Source: Trichodesmium erythraeum GBRTRLIN201 (GTDB lineage Bacteria; Cyanobacteriota; Cyanobacteriia; Cyanobacteriales; Microcoleaceae). Taken from it: DNA of 64,000 nt. The position numbers and the translations under genes are program-made. Positions 8,617-17,842 of this stretch are shown here, in pieces (positions within the stretch are counted from its first letter, which is position 1; each line of letters starts with the position of its first letter). The notes beneath the pieces were generated by a model, which ran no database searches, was not told the DNA's origin, and saw only the letters and a program-made list of their open reading frames with translations. The stretch lies in the NCBI GenBank assembly GCA_018457135.1, contig JAGGDU010000176.1, positions 1 through 64,000 on the forward strand, written 5' to 3'.

Positions 8617-9231
8617 TTTAGAGCAGAGTTAATCAGGTACAAAGGTTTTAAGAATTTAGGGAATAGAGAATAAAGATAAGTATTAAACTACACCTAACCA
8701 TCCTCAAAAGTATTATAAGTAATTAAGACGGTACAAATAATTTTCTTGATAATTACGAGCTAGTAATATATTAATTATTCTTATGTTTACTTCTTGACCC
8801 CTATCCCACTCCTTACAGAGATAAGTTTTGAACAAAGGGGAGAGGAATCATTTTTATTTAGTATAAAATATCAAAAAAAAGCCTGATTTTTAAGATAATA
8901 GATGTGTGGAAATTAATGCAAAAATTAATATATTCAAGATTTTTTGATAAAATTTTAGAAGAAAAGTAAAAAACATACTTTTGTAATATTAAGTCTCATT
9001 AATTAGCCATAATAAAAATACATTTCTCACATCAATTGCTCCCAATTCCCAATTCCCTAAAATTTTCCCAAAGTGGGTATTTAAAGAAATATGATATAAA
9101 CTCCTCTACTCACTTACTTCTTTTTTCAATTCATTGTAAAAATATCTTCTCCCTCCAAACTCTTCACAAACTCTGGTAGTTTGAGAATAATAACTAACTA
9201 GATTTAGCATAATATATTCTAAGATTAAGGC

Positions 9232-10092
9232 ATGACAACTATTTGGGAACTAGACTTTTACAGTCGTCCAATACTTGATGAGAGACAAAAAAAACTTTGG
9301 GAACTATTAATTTGCCAAAGTCCCATAGGTATTAATGACACTACAGACTCTTTATATCGTTATTCAGAGTTTACAAATAGCCAAGAAGTCAACTCCATTT
9401 GGCTACGGAGTGCTATTGAAAAAGCGATCGCTCAAGCTCCCGAACCCCCTGAAAGAATACGGTTCTTCCGTCGCCAAATGAATAACATGATTACCAAAGC
9501 TTGTGGAGAACTGGCCATACCGATAGCCTTAAGTCGTCGCACTTATTTACTTAATCAGTGGCTAGAACAAAGAATGGAAGAAGTTTATCCAACTTACCCC
9601 GGTTATCAACCAGGAACAAATCCTTCAGGTCAATATATGAATTCTGCACCACAACCTTTACCAGATGCATTAATTGGAGAGAGGTGGACATTTGTTAGTT
9701 TAGAAGCAGGGGCCTTTACGGAAATGTCAGAGTGGGATATTGATTTTGGGGAAGCTTTTCCCCTCAGTATGATGAATCTAGCACCATTATCTGCTATTCC
9801 TGGTTTAATAATCTATTCATCTAGGGCACAAGCTTTAGCAGCTTGGATGTCAGGATTAGAGTTAGCTTTTATCAAATTTTCACCTGCCTCTCCAGCTAGG
9901 TTACTATTAAATACTGGAGGTAATGATTGTTGGATTTTAGCTAATCTGAGTAATCCATCTACTATTGCCGAAGCTAAAAGATTTTCCGAAGCCAAGTCAA
10001 AGGCCAAAGAAGTTCATTTTCTGGCAGTACAGTCAAATCCAGAATCAGAATCATTTGCTGGTTTTTGGTTATTACAAGAAATTAATGTTTAG
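9232..10092 (+). CDS. Tab2/Atab2-like RNA-binding protein (DUF1092)
   Basis: 286 residues. The opening TTIWELDFYSRPILDERQKK and the later WELL, TYLLNQWLE, YPGYQPGTNP and PLPDALIGERW are typical of the Tab2 family. In algae and plants, Tab2/ATAB2 binds psaB or other photosystem mRNAs and aids their translation. Cyanobacterial members are conserved but less studied. C-terminal residues (GLIIYSSRAQALAAWMSGLE and GGNDCWILA) also fit. It stands alone with 80 bp before the next gene, on the same strand, so it may share a transcript with the pmbA-like gene. Confidence 0.85.
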   Translation: MTTIWELDFYSRPILDERQKKLWELLICQSPIGINDTTDSLYRYSEFTNSQEVNSIWLRSAIEKAIAQAPEPPERIRFFRRQMNNMITKACGELAIPIALSRRTYLLNQWLEQRMEEVYPTYPGYQPGTNPSGQYMNSAPQPLPDALIGERWTFVSLEAGAFTEMSEWDIDFGEAFPLSMMNLAPLSAIPGLIIYSSRAQALAAWMSGLELAFIKFSPASPARLLLNTGGNDCWILANLSNPSTIAEAKRFSEAKSKAKEVHFLAVQSNPESESFAGFWLLQEINV

Positions 10093-10172
10093 TTAAGCTT
10101 TGGGTATTGGACACTGATACAATCCTACTAGTAATTCGATTTTTTAAAATCAAAAATTCCAAACAGAATGTT

Positions 10173-11468
10173 ATGACCGAATTAGCAGAACAACTGCTAG
10201 AACTAGCGGCTAAAGGAGGGGCTGAGGCAGCAGAAGTATTTCAAGCGCGATTATACTCCCGGCCCATATTTTTTGAGAGTAATAGACTCAAGCAACTAGA
10301 AAGTATCCAGTCAGAAGGAATAGCACTGAGACTTTGGCGAAATGGACGTCCAGGACTAGCTGTAGCTTATGGACCCGTGGAAACAACAGCTTTAGTAGAA
10401 CGAGCTATGTCTATAAGTAATTTGAATGAACCAGAATATATTGAATTAGTCTCAAAAGCCAAAAATCGTCATTATCCTAGCCAAGGTATATATGTACCCA
10501 TAGAACAACTGATCAAGTGGGGGAAAGAGGCAATTGCATTAATTCGAGAATTTTATCCAGATGTGATTTGTAATGGAGAATGGGATTATGAAATTGAATC
10601 TACCCGTTTGATTAACTCATTAGGACTAGATTGTAATCATATAGATACAACTTTAAGTGGTTATGTAGAGGCTAATTGGGTAAGGGGTGATGATTTATTA
10701 AATATATCTGATGGTCAAATCCAAAGAAATAGCCTCGATCCTAAGAAGGTCGCTAACCGAATCTTACAACGATTAAATTGGGCACATAAGAATGTAACGT
10801 CCCCTAGTGGTAGGTTACCTATTTTATTTACAGCTAAAGCCGCAGATTTATTATGGAATACTATATCTGGAGCTTTGAATGGCAAACAGGTACTAGAAGG
10901 TGCTTCTCCTTGGAGCAAACACCTTGGGAAACTTGTCACTAATCAGCAAATTACTATTTCTCAACAACCAGACAAAGGACCATTTAGTTGTCCTTTTGAT
11001 GATGAAGGTACTCCAACCCGCTCTATAGAATTTATTCAAAAGGGTGTTTTACAACTGTTTTATACAGACACAACTACTGGGAGATTATTAGGTAGTGGGA
11101 CTACTGGTAATGGGTTTCGCCCGGACTTAGGTAGATATCCTACACCAGAATTATTTAATTTTATAGTTAAGCCAGGGAAGCGATCGCTACATGAACTAAT
11201 AGGGATGTTAGATGATGGAATTATAGTGGATCAAATTCTAGGTAGTGGTGCCGGTATTTCTGGTGAATTTTCTATTAGTGTTGAACTTGGGTATCGTGTT
11301 AGAAAAGGTGAAATAGTTGGTAGAGTAAAAAATACTATGATTACGGGTAATGTTTATACAGCATTAAAGCAATTAGTAGAGTTAGGAAATGATGGGGAAT
11401 GGAATGGATCTTGTTACACTCCTCATGTAATTGTAGAAGGATTATCTACTATTAGTAAAGTGGATTAA
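10173..11468 (+). CDS. pmbA: TldD/PmbA family metalloprotease-like protein
   Basis: The ATG at 10173 gives 431 residues starting MTELAEQLLELAAKGGAEAA, the expected PmbA/TldE beginning; an upstream TTG at 10107 would add an unlikely leader. Later motifs include FFESNRLKQLESIQSEG, GNGFRPDLG and GEIVGRVKNTMITGNVY, all usual in TldE-type proteins. The HExxxH metal motif of TldD is not seen, so this is probably the TldE-like partner, which works with TldD on peptide processing or degradation. No TldD gene is in the window. Confidence 0.85.
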   Translation: MTELAEQLLELAAKGGAEAAEVFQARLYSRPIFFESNRLKQLESIQSEGIALRLWRNGRPGLAVAYGPVETTALVERAMSISNLNEPEYIELVSKAKNRHYPSQGIYVPIEQLIKWGKEAIALIREFYPDVICNGEWDYEIESTRLINSLGLDCNHIDTTLSGYVEANWVRGDDLLNISDGQIQRNSLDPKKVANRILQRLNWAHKNVTSPSGRLPILFTAKAADLLWNTISGALNGKQVLEGASPWSKHLGKLVTNQQITISQQPDKGPFSCPFDDEGTPTRSIEFIQKGVLQLFYTDTTTGRLLGSGTTGNGFRPDLGRYPTPELFNFIVKPGKRSLHELIGMLDDGIIVDQILGSGAGISGEFSISVELGYRVRKGEIVGRVKNTMITGNVYTALKQLVELGNDGEWNGSCYTPHVIVEGLSTISKVD

Positions 11469-11789
11469 ATTACTTGTGCGAATTTAATATAGCTATCCTA
11501 GGACTTTGGAGATCAAAAATATGATTTTTACGCGATGTTTAACTTATTATTGATTTATGCCACAAAAATTTTTCTGAATATTTTTGACAATATTTCTGCT
11601 TTTTATATACGAGTAAATTATATGCTCTCTATTACAGATGATTTTTTGATTCAATAATAGTTGGGCTTCACCGACATTTACTTTTAATTCTGATAGTTGA
11701 TAATATTGTCTCCCTCACTTAATCATGGTTGATTTTTTTGTGTCAAAATTCATCATCCTTGAGGGTTAACGGCTAGGAATATTTCAACC
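11469..11789. other. Intergenic gap between convergent genes
   Basis: AT-rich and without a gene. The flanking genes converge, so transcription should end here from both sides, but no clear hairpin with a T-run was found. Confidence 0.4.
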
Positions 11790-12203
11790 TTACCAATAAG
11801 GTCGTCCTTTCCAAAAAACCCCTATAGCTAAACTTATTAATGAAGCTTTAGACGCAGCTACTAATATACTAGGCAAAGGAAATAAAGATTTTAATAATAA
11901 ACCGATAAATAAACATAAAACTAGGGCCCAAAGACTAGAATTGTTTAGTAACCATTTTTTCTGCCACCATTCCAATAAATAAACTGCTAATGCTCCCATT
12001 CCCACTCCTACTACTATTGGTATTAATAGTCCAAAAATAGGAGATAAAAGTAACATATTTAATGGTTTAATAATCACCAAAAAATAAGTATAGCTGAGAA
12101 TTAATAATACTTCTGAAGCTAAGACTGTTAAAGTAGCAATAAAACTAACTAAAAATAGTTCTGGCCAAGGTAATTTTTTCAAATGTTGCCAAATATTATT
12201 CAT
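11790..12203 (-). CDS. Small conserved cyanobacterial membrane protein
   Basis: The ATG at 12203 gives 137 residues starting MNNIWQHLKKLPWPELF; an upstream ATG at 12365 would add 54 residues with no family match. There are three or four hydrophobic segments (LVSFIATLTVLASEVLLILSY, LLSPIFGLLIPIVVGVGMGA, LWALVLCLFIGLLLKSLFPL) and the ending GVFWKGRPYW, which I recall from a conserved cyanobacterial family of unknown role. A function cannot be given from sequence. It is a monocistronic unit. Confidence 0.7.
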   Translation of the reverse strand: MNNIWQHLKKLPWPELFLVSFIATLTVLASEVLLILSYTYFLVIIKPLNMLLLSPIFGLLIPIVVGVGMGALAVYLLEWWQKKWLLNNSSLWALVLCLFIGLLLKSLFPLPSILVAASKASLISLAIGVFWKGRPYW

Positions 12204-12430
12204 TGGTTTTAGATTTGTATGATTAAGAAAATAAAGTTTATCTGAAATTAGATACTTTTGGATACAATATAACCTTGGATATAAACCGACTTTTGTACTC
12301 AAGAAATATAAAAACAAAAGGGCGATCGCCGAGAGTTTTTCTAGCATCTTTTTCCATAATATCAAGGTTAGCTCCTATATAAGAATCTAAGTTAATCCTG
12401 TTAATCACAAGTAGGCAAGATTTAGTAATC

Positions 12431-12620
12431 TCTAAATTCTCCTTTTATAGGTATTTTATACCAAGCAGCTACATCAATAATATCAATGGTTAAATATACT
12501 AACTCAGGGCTAAAAGTTACTGCTAGGAGATAACTGCTACTTTCAACAAATACTAAATTTAGATTAGTCAGTTTGTTTTCTAATTTATCAATAGCAATAT
12601 AGGAATTGAAAAATCAATGA
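12431..12620 (-). pseudogene. Short ORF remnant of unknown family
   Basis: The minus-strand frame reads FNSYIAIDKLENKLTNLNLV, then FVESSSYLLAVTFSPELVYL and [17 protein letters not shown], then a stop. It has no start codon and looks like the C-terminal end of a lost gene. I do not recognise it. Confidence 0.25.
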
Positions 12621-12654
12621 TGTACAGTATCAAAATACCTTAATCAGAAGAAAA

Positions 12655-12830
12655 AATAATTTAAATATTCAATAGATTTCACACATTTTTTTTCTCGGTA
12701 TTGTTTGAATAAACTACAAGGTAATAAATATTGTAATATATCTATCCAATAATGAAAGATATTATTTGCTGTTGACTCACTGATACCAAAAGATATTCCT
12801 AGTATGAGCAAATGTGAGCATATGAGGTGA
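12655..12830 (-). pseudogene. IS5-like (DDE_Tnp_4) transposase fragment
   Basis: The minus strand encodes HLLILGISFGISESTANNIF, followed by HYWIDILQYLLPCSLFKQ. This is the helix-turn-helix region of a common cyanobacterial transposase family. Only about 50 residues remain. Confidence 0.6.
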
Positions 12831-13045
12831 ATAAAATAAAGTTAAGATGATTTTTATTTGACTTTTAACCTTTTTTTTCCCGACTACTCCGTTAATTAAT
12901 CTTTTTTCTTGACTGTCGTTCCCGTAGGGTTCCGTAGGGAATACCCTATCTTTATAATTTTAGTTTTTTGTTGATGTGTTGGTAGTCCATCAAGAAAGTG
13001 TGGGAATGATTTGATGAATATAGTCCCATTATTGTGGAAATAATT

Positions 13046-13743
13046 ATGGAATTTCCTCTGTGTGGTCATCATAAACCCCATAAGCACGGAAAAACCAGTA
13101 AAGGAACTCAACCATACTATTGTCCCGAATGTGGACAAACTTTCAAGCTCTACTTTTGACACTCTATAGTATCGTCGGCAAATTGAACCAGAAAAAATGC
13201 CCTAGGTTGCTACAAGCTCATGTTGAGGGCAGCTACCTTGAGAGGAATTAGTCCCACATTTAACAAGGCTTATAATACAGTAGTTAGTTTGGAGTAGAGC
13301 AGCCTCTCAAAAAGGGCAAATAATTCATAATGCCCATGTACAAAACATAGAAACCTCACAAATCAGTAGTGACCAATTTTGGTCATTCGTCCAAAAAAAC
13401 AAAAACACTGTCAGATGAATGAATTGACAGAAGGTGATTATTGGATTGGGATGACTCAAGCATCATCAAGTGGATTGATTTTGGCCACTCGTGTCGGCAA
13501 ACACACTGACCAGTTCATCGCAGAATTAATTGCCAACACAGAAGGGAAAACTAACTGTAAACATTGGTATACTGATGATTGGGGTGGGTACGAGGGAGTG
13601 CTCCCTCCTGAAGTCAAGCACATCATTGGGGCATACCAGACGCAGCATAAGGAGCGAATTAACGGTATTCTCAGACAGCAGATAGGTAGATGGCACCGCC
13701 GACAGAATAAATTTGGTAAGGTCTGGGCACACTCGGTGAGATA
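13046..13743 (+). pseudogene. IS1-family transposase pseudogene
   Basis: The start MEFPLCGHHKPHKHGKTSKG, then YYCPECGQTFKLYF, is the zinc-finger domain. A stop follows, then relics of the middle domain in other frames. An open frame (13379-13743) carries ELTEGDYWIGMTQASSSGLI, TDQFIAELIANTEGKTN and WYTDDWGGYE, ending in the DDE region with HKERINGILRQQIGRWHRRQ. It has internal stops and frameshifts. It holds the unoccupied version of the site at which copy 1 of the omega-RNA-like element entered the other IS1 copy. Confidence 0.85.
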
Positions 13744-13817
13744 ACAGTGAGGTTAGCGATAGAATAAATTTGGTAAGGTCTGGGCACACTCGGTGAGATA
13801 ACAGTGAGGTTAGCGAT
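13704..13817 (+). repeat. Perfect 57-bp tandem duplication
   Basis: Two adjacent identical 57-bp units, 13704-13760 and 13761-13817, start with AGAATAAATTTGGTAAGG and end with GGTTAGCGAT. The first lies in the end of the IS1 pseudogene. The identity points to a recent slippage or recombination event. Confidence 0.95.
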
Positions 13818-13899
13818 CGCCTATTTCAATTGAATTTGGGTTCATAGTCGCAAAGAAAATACTGCTGCACAAGGAGCTGAGTTGGCGATCGCTCCTTGG

Positions 13900-14450
13900 A
13901 GTTGGAACGACTATTATACTTATCCCACACTTTACTGGTGCACTACCCAATAATCAACCGATCGCCTAAACATATATTGTGGTACTATTGGATAGTCACC
14001 TCTTCCATAACAATAACAAGAACCATCTTGCCAGATAATACTTCCTGCTTCCTGAAGAGTGCCATTGGGGAAAATAATTCTGCCACCGACAGCACCAATA
14101 TTGTCTGAAGATTTTATGGTTTCAACTGCCGCAGTAATACTATTTCCTAAAATCTGATCATCGTTATTTAAAAATAAGAGAAAATTACCTTTCGCTAACT
14201 TAGCTGCCTGATTACAGGCTAGAATATAATGATAATTTTCAGGATTAAAGATAATATTTACTCCTTTAATTTGTGACAGTAGTTGCTGAGTTCTATCTGT
14301 AGAACAGTTATCAAAAATAACTACTTCAAAGGAGCTAAAACTATTTGTCAGAATTGAATTTAAACAGCTTCAGGTTAACTCTGCACGATTATGTAAAATC
14401 AGAATAATACTAACTACTGGATTATATATTTCAGTAAAAGTAATTTTTTA
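13900..14450 (-). pseudogene. Group 2 glycosyltransferase pseudogene
   Basis: The minus-strand frame reads SFSSFEVVIFDNCSTDRTQQ, NPENYHYILACNQAAKLAKG, FLLFLNNDDQILGNSI and IGAVGGRIILPNGTLQEAGS, followed by IIWQDGSCYCYGRGDYP. These are the nucleotide-sugar-binding region and LNNDD of a GT2 protein. A stop codon before the start region, and loss of the frame after YMFRRSVDYW, show that it is dead. It probably formed one protein with the adjacent TPR relic. Confidence 0.7.
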
Positions 14451-14459
14451 ATCTGTATT

Positions 14460-15180
14460 TAAACATGCTTCTAAGGCTATTTAACTAAATTTATCTAGAT
14501 ATTTTTTAGATTATTATAGTGGAAATAGTTGGTTAACTTGAAGATGATAGATATTTTTTTGTATGTTTAATAGGGTTTCTAATTTTAAAGCTACTTCAGA
14601 GTGAGTGGGTTTTATTCAAAGTACTTTTTTGTCGGTGTTAATTCCCTGATGAATTTCTCCCTTTTTCTCTAGAGTATTAGCCAAACTAAAACATAATTTG
14701 ACATCATTAGGTTGAATTTCTCAAGCTAGATTATAAATATGAATATTGTCAGGGTTTTCTTGAGTTTCTTGTCTATAAGTATTTAGCATTACTACCGGAT
14801 ATGCGGTAAATTTTTGATGAAATGCATCACCTAGTTTTTGATAGATATTAGGTAAATTTGGGTTAAGTTCTAAAGCGCGTTGGTAAGTAGTGATCGCCTA
14901 TTGCCACTGTCCTAATTTAATCAATGTTTCCCCTAACTGATAATGAAACCAATCGAAATTTGGGTTAAGTTAAATAGCATGACGGTAAGAAGTAACTGCA
15001 TTTTACCAACTTTTGATCTCAAACAAAGCATTTCCTAAATTTTGGTAAACTTCCCAGTTATTAGGTTGCAGTTTAGCCAATTTTTTATAATAGGATATAA
15101 CCTTTTCCCATTTTCTTTTATCAGAATAGTTTTTAGCATATTCTAAGTAAGTTTCAGCAAGTTACATCTGAATTATTAAA
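14460..15180 (-). pseudogene. TPR-repeat protein pseudogene
   Basis: The minus strand encodes repeated 34-residue units with stops between them: LAKLQPNNWEVYQNLGNALF, then AVTSYRHAI, LNPNFDWFHYQLGETLIKLG, AITTYQRALELNPNLPNIYQ, and LGDAFHQKF. At least four in-frame stop codons are seen. It lies upstream of the glycosyltransferase relic in the direction of transcription, as in known cyanobacterial TPR-glycosyltransferase fusions. Confidence 0.7.
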
Positions 15181-15484
15181 GTTTTGAGATTAATTAGAAT
15201 AAAGACAATTATAAATAAAGAAAACTCTCGTTTTTAACCTCCTAATTTTTGTTAAAAACTAAGTAGGAAAAATGAGAGTTACAGCAAAAATTTATTGAAC
15301 CTTTATATGGTTTATCAATTCACTTGAAAATTTTTACAAACAGTTTAAAACTTTAGACGTGAAATAATTTCCTCAAATTAATGAGGGCTTCAAAGTTTTA
15401 AAAAATTAAAATATTAATGTATAAATGCATGAATGTATAACTCCTGTAAAACGGTATTCTTTAGAGGGAAATCAAAGCGATATT

Positions 15485-16354
15485 CTAAATTAAAGCAGCT
15501 TTTTGGTAATATTGAGCAGCTTCCGTAGTCCGATTTTGTTCTGTTAAAATATCACCTATTAAACGATATAAACTGGGAGAATTTGGATTAATTTCTATCA
15601 CCTTGTTATAACAATTTATTGCATCATTGAATAATCTTTTTTGTTTTAAAGCATCCCCCATATTTTTGTGGGCAGCTACAGAATTCGGATCTAATTCAAC
15701 GGCTTTTCCATAAGTAGCGATCGCTTCCTCTAGTTGCCCCTGTTTGAGTTGAGCTTTCCCTAACTTCACATAAATTCCTGCACCCAAATTTGGTTTTACT
15801 TCTAACGCTTTTTGATATGAAACAATAGCTTCTTCAAAGCGTTTCTGTTTTTGCAGAGTGTCAGCCAGTCTAATATGAACCTGGGGGGGGAAATTAGGTC
15901 TCAGTTCCACAGCTTTTTGATAAGCTGCGATCGCATCATTAGTCCGAGCTTTTTGGTTTTTGGAGCTTTTTAGTTGAATAAACAAATCTCCTAATTCTTT
16001 GTAATTTCGAGCTCTCAGTACATTTTTATTTATTTCAATAGCTTCTTGAAATGCAGCTATTGCCCCATATAGTTTATTTTGTTGCTTCAGAGCTCTGGCC
16101 TGTTGTAGATAAGCTCTAGCATTATTGGGCTGGAAAGCCACAATTTTTCTGCAACATTTAACCACTTCTTTCCAGTTTTTTTGAGCTTCATAAGCTGAAG
16201 CCAACTGGATCAAAGCCGGTATATTGTCCGGTATCAGTTTAAGAGCCATATTGTATTTGGCGATCGCTTCTTGAAACGAACCCTTTTTTTTAAGCTCTTT
16301 GCCTCTTTCCAGATTTTTTTGAGCAGCAGCGACTTTTTTGAAAGATAATGACAT
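15485..16354 (-). CDS. TPR-repeat protein
   Basis: 289 residues made almost entirely of tetratricopeptide repeats: for example AIAKYNMALKLIPDNIPALI, ARAYLQQARALKQQNKLYGA, AIAAYQKAVELRPNFPPQVH, AIATYGKAVELDPNSVAAHK, and AINCYNKVIEINPNSPSLY. About seven units cover residues 10-289. There is no signal peptide and no catalytic domain, so it is likely a cytoplasmic scaffold or adaptor. Its partner is unknown. It reads in the same direction as the dead TPR/glycosyltransferase gene beside it, and may be a relative that survived. Confidence 0.85.
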   Translation of the reverse strand: MSLSFKKVAAAQKNLERGKELKKKGSFQEAIAKYNMALKLIPDNIPALIQLASAYEAQKNWKEVVKCCRKIVAFQPNNARAYLQQARALKQQNKLYGAIAAFQEAIEINKNVLRARNYKELGDLFIQLKSSKNQKARTNDAIAAYQKAVELRPNFPPQVHIRLADTLQKQKRFEEAIVSYQKALEVKPNLGAGIYVKLGKAQLKQGQLEEAIATYGKAVELDPNSVAAHKNMGDALKQKRLFNDAINCYNKVIEINPNSPSLYRLIGDILTEQNRTTEAAQYYQKAALI

Positions 16355-16967
16355 AATTAAAACCTGACAATTTGTTTTAGTCTATATATTCCATTATAAT
16401 AGCACTATTATAGTTTTAATAATTTTTAGCAACATAGCTAAAACATATAATTATAGCATTTATTATTTCTTCCTCCCTAGGAGTAGGAAACCAGAATTAT
16501 ACCGCTCTGCTGAACCTACCCAAAACGATATTTTAGCCCTTAATACAAGCTTCCTATTTTTGTTGAATACCACTATCCCATGGCTGTCACCTATCTTCAC
16601 AGCTGATCCATAAAGAATATTTCAAGAAAGCTTACTTCTAGTCAAATTAAGTGTTACCCTTGAGTATAGTCGAGCTATATTGTAACCAATTAGTCGTCTA
16701 CCTGCGATACAGCTAAAGTTCAGCCAGCCTTAAAATTAATAAATATAGAGAATTTAATATCACTCAAGCACACTATAGCAATCTTAAAATTGTAATATTT
16801 TTGTGATAGTTAGAACTCAAGAGTAAGTAGTCATAATTTTAACAATTTTCAAGGTGTTTTCCCTTCAAATTAACTGTTATAAAAGCTATCAATTAACACG
16901 CGTTCTATATTACTAGGTAAGATGCCCCCACTATAGAGTCAGGAGCAAAAATGAGAATTACAACTTA
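16355..16967. other. AT-rich intergenic gap
   Basis: No gene was recognised. It holds the upstream region of the TPR gene and the downstream end of larB, with no clear terminator. Confidence 0.4.
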
Positions 16968-17753
16968 TTATTCTGCTAAATTTCTATTAGCTAACTTCTC
17001 AGCCGTTCTAATAATTTGTCCTGCCAAAATAGCTGCCCCAAAACCATTATCAATATTCACAACACCTATTCCCGGTGCACAAGAATTTAACATTGTCAAT
17101 AGGGAAGCCAAACCATTAAAGTTAGCACCATAACCTACACTTGTAGGTACTGCAATAACAGGAGAATCTGCTAAACCTGCCACTACACTGGGTAAAGCAC
17201 CTTCCATTCCTGCTACTACAATTAATACATCAGCTTCCGCAATTAAATGTTGATGGCTCAATAACCGATGAATTCCTGCTACCCCAACATCCCAAAGACG
17301 CTTAACCTGAAAACCACAAAGAGTCGCCGTAACTGCTGCTTCTTCTGCCACTGGTAAATCAGCAGTACCAGCACTTAAAATTGTAATTATACCTTCATAT
17401 TTTTGCCTAGGAAAATCTGACATAACTACACATATTTTGGCATCCTGATAATAATAAAGATTAGAAACTTTATCTTGCAATTGTTCATATATTTCTGGTT
17501 CAATTCTAGTTGCCATGACTACGGGATTATGTTGTCTCATAACCTCCATAATTTTAACTATTTGTTCTGTTTTTTTGCCTGGCCCCCAAATAACTTCTGG
17601 AAAACCTGTTCTAATATTTCTATGGTGATCAATTTTGGCAAAATCTTCGACCTTTTCAAAATCAAAATTCTTGAATTTTTCAAAAGCTGCCTCTGGAGTT
17701 ACATCACCTAGAGCAATTGCCTCTAATAGTTTTTTTAATGCTTTAGATTCCAT
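16968..17753 (-). CDS. larB: LarB, nickel-pincer nucleotide biosynthesis (carboxylase/hydrolase)
   Basis: 261 residues, usual length. The N-terminal half carries FAKIDHHRNIRTGFPEVIWG, and the C-terminal half is PurE-like with GTADLPVAEEAAVTA, WDVGVAGIHRLL, VVAGMEGALPSVVAGL and VPTSVGYGANFNGLA. LarB carboxylates nicotinic acid adenine dinucleotide and removes AMP, the first step in making the nickel-pincer cofactor of lactate racemase and related enzymes. A larE gene lies at 55614-56477. LarC, which inserts nickel, is not in the window. It is monocistronic as far as can be seen. Confidence 0.93.
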   Translation of the reverse strand: MESKALKKLLEAIALGDVTPEAAFEKFKNFDFEKVEDFAKIDHHRNIRTGFPEVIWGPGKKTEQIVKIMEVMRQHNPVVMATRIEPEIYEQLQDKVSNLYYYQDAKICVVMSDFPRQKYEGIITILSAGTADLPVAEEAAVTATLCGFQVKRLWDVGVAGIHRLLSHQHLIAEADVLIVVAGMEGALPSVVAGLADSPVIAVPTSVGYGANFNGLASLLTMLNSCAPGIGVVNIDNGFGAAILAGQIIRTAEKLANRNLAE

Positions 17754-17842
17754 GGAAAAAGTTTGATTATAAGTTGATAATTATAATTATAAGTATTTTC
17801 GGACAAAAATAATAGCTAACTTCTTAGATATAAAAATTAGAG

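Larger units (their letters stand above)
6689..9231. other. 2.5-kb AT-rich non-coding region
   Basis: There is no intact gene. It holds two GCGATCGC sites facing each other (about 6762-6797), a possible transposase relic at 7476-7718 and one copy of a dispersed repeat (8463-8616). The rest is AT-rich sequence without visible order. A promoter for the tab2-like gene may lie near its right end. Confidence 0.6.

Noticed and set aside
13896-14108. 70-codon plus-strand frame
   Set aside because: It is the reverse of the glycosyltransferase relic on the minus strand.
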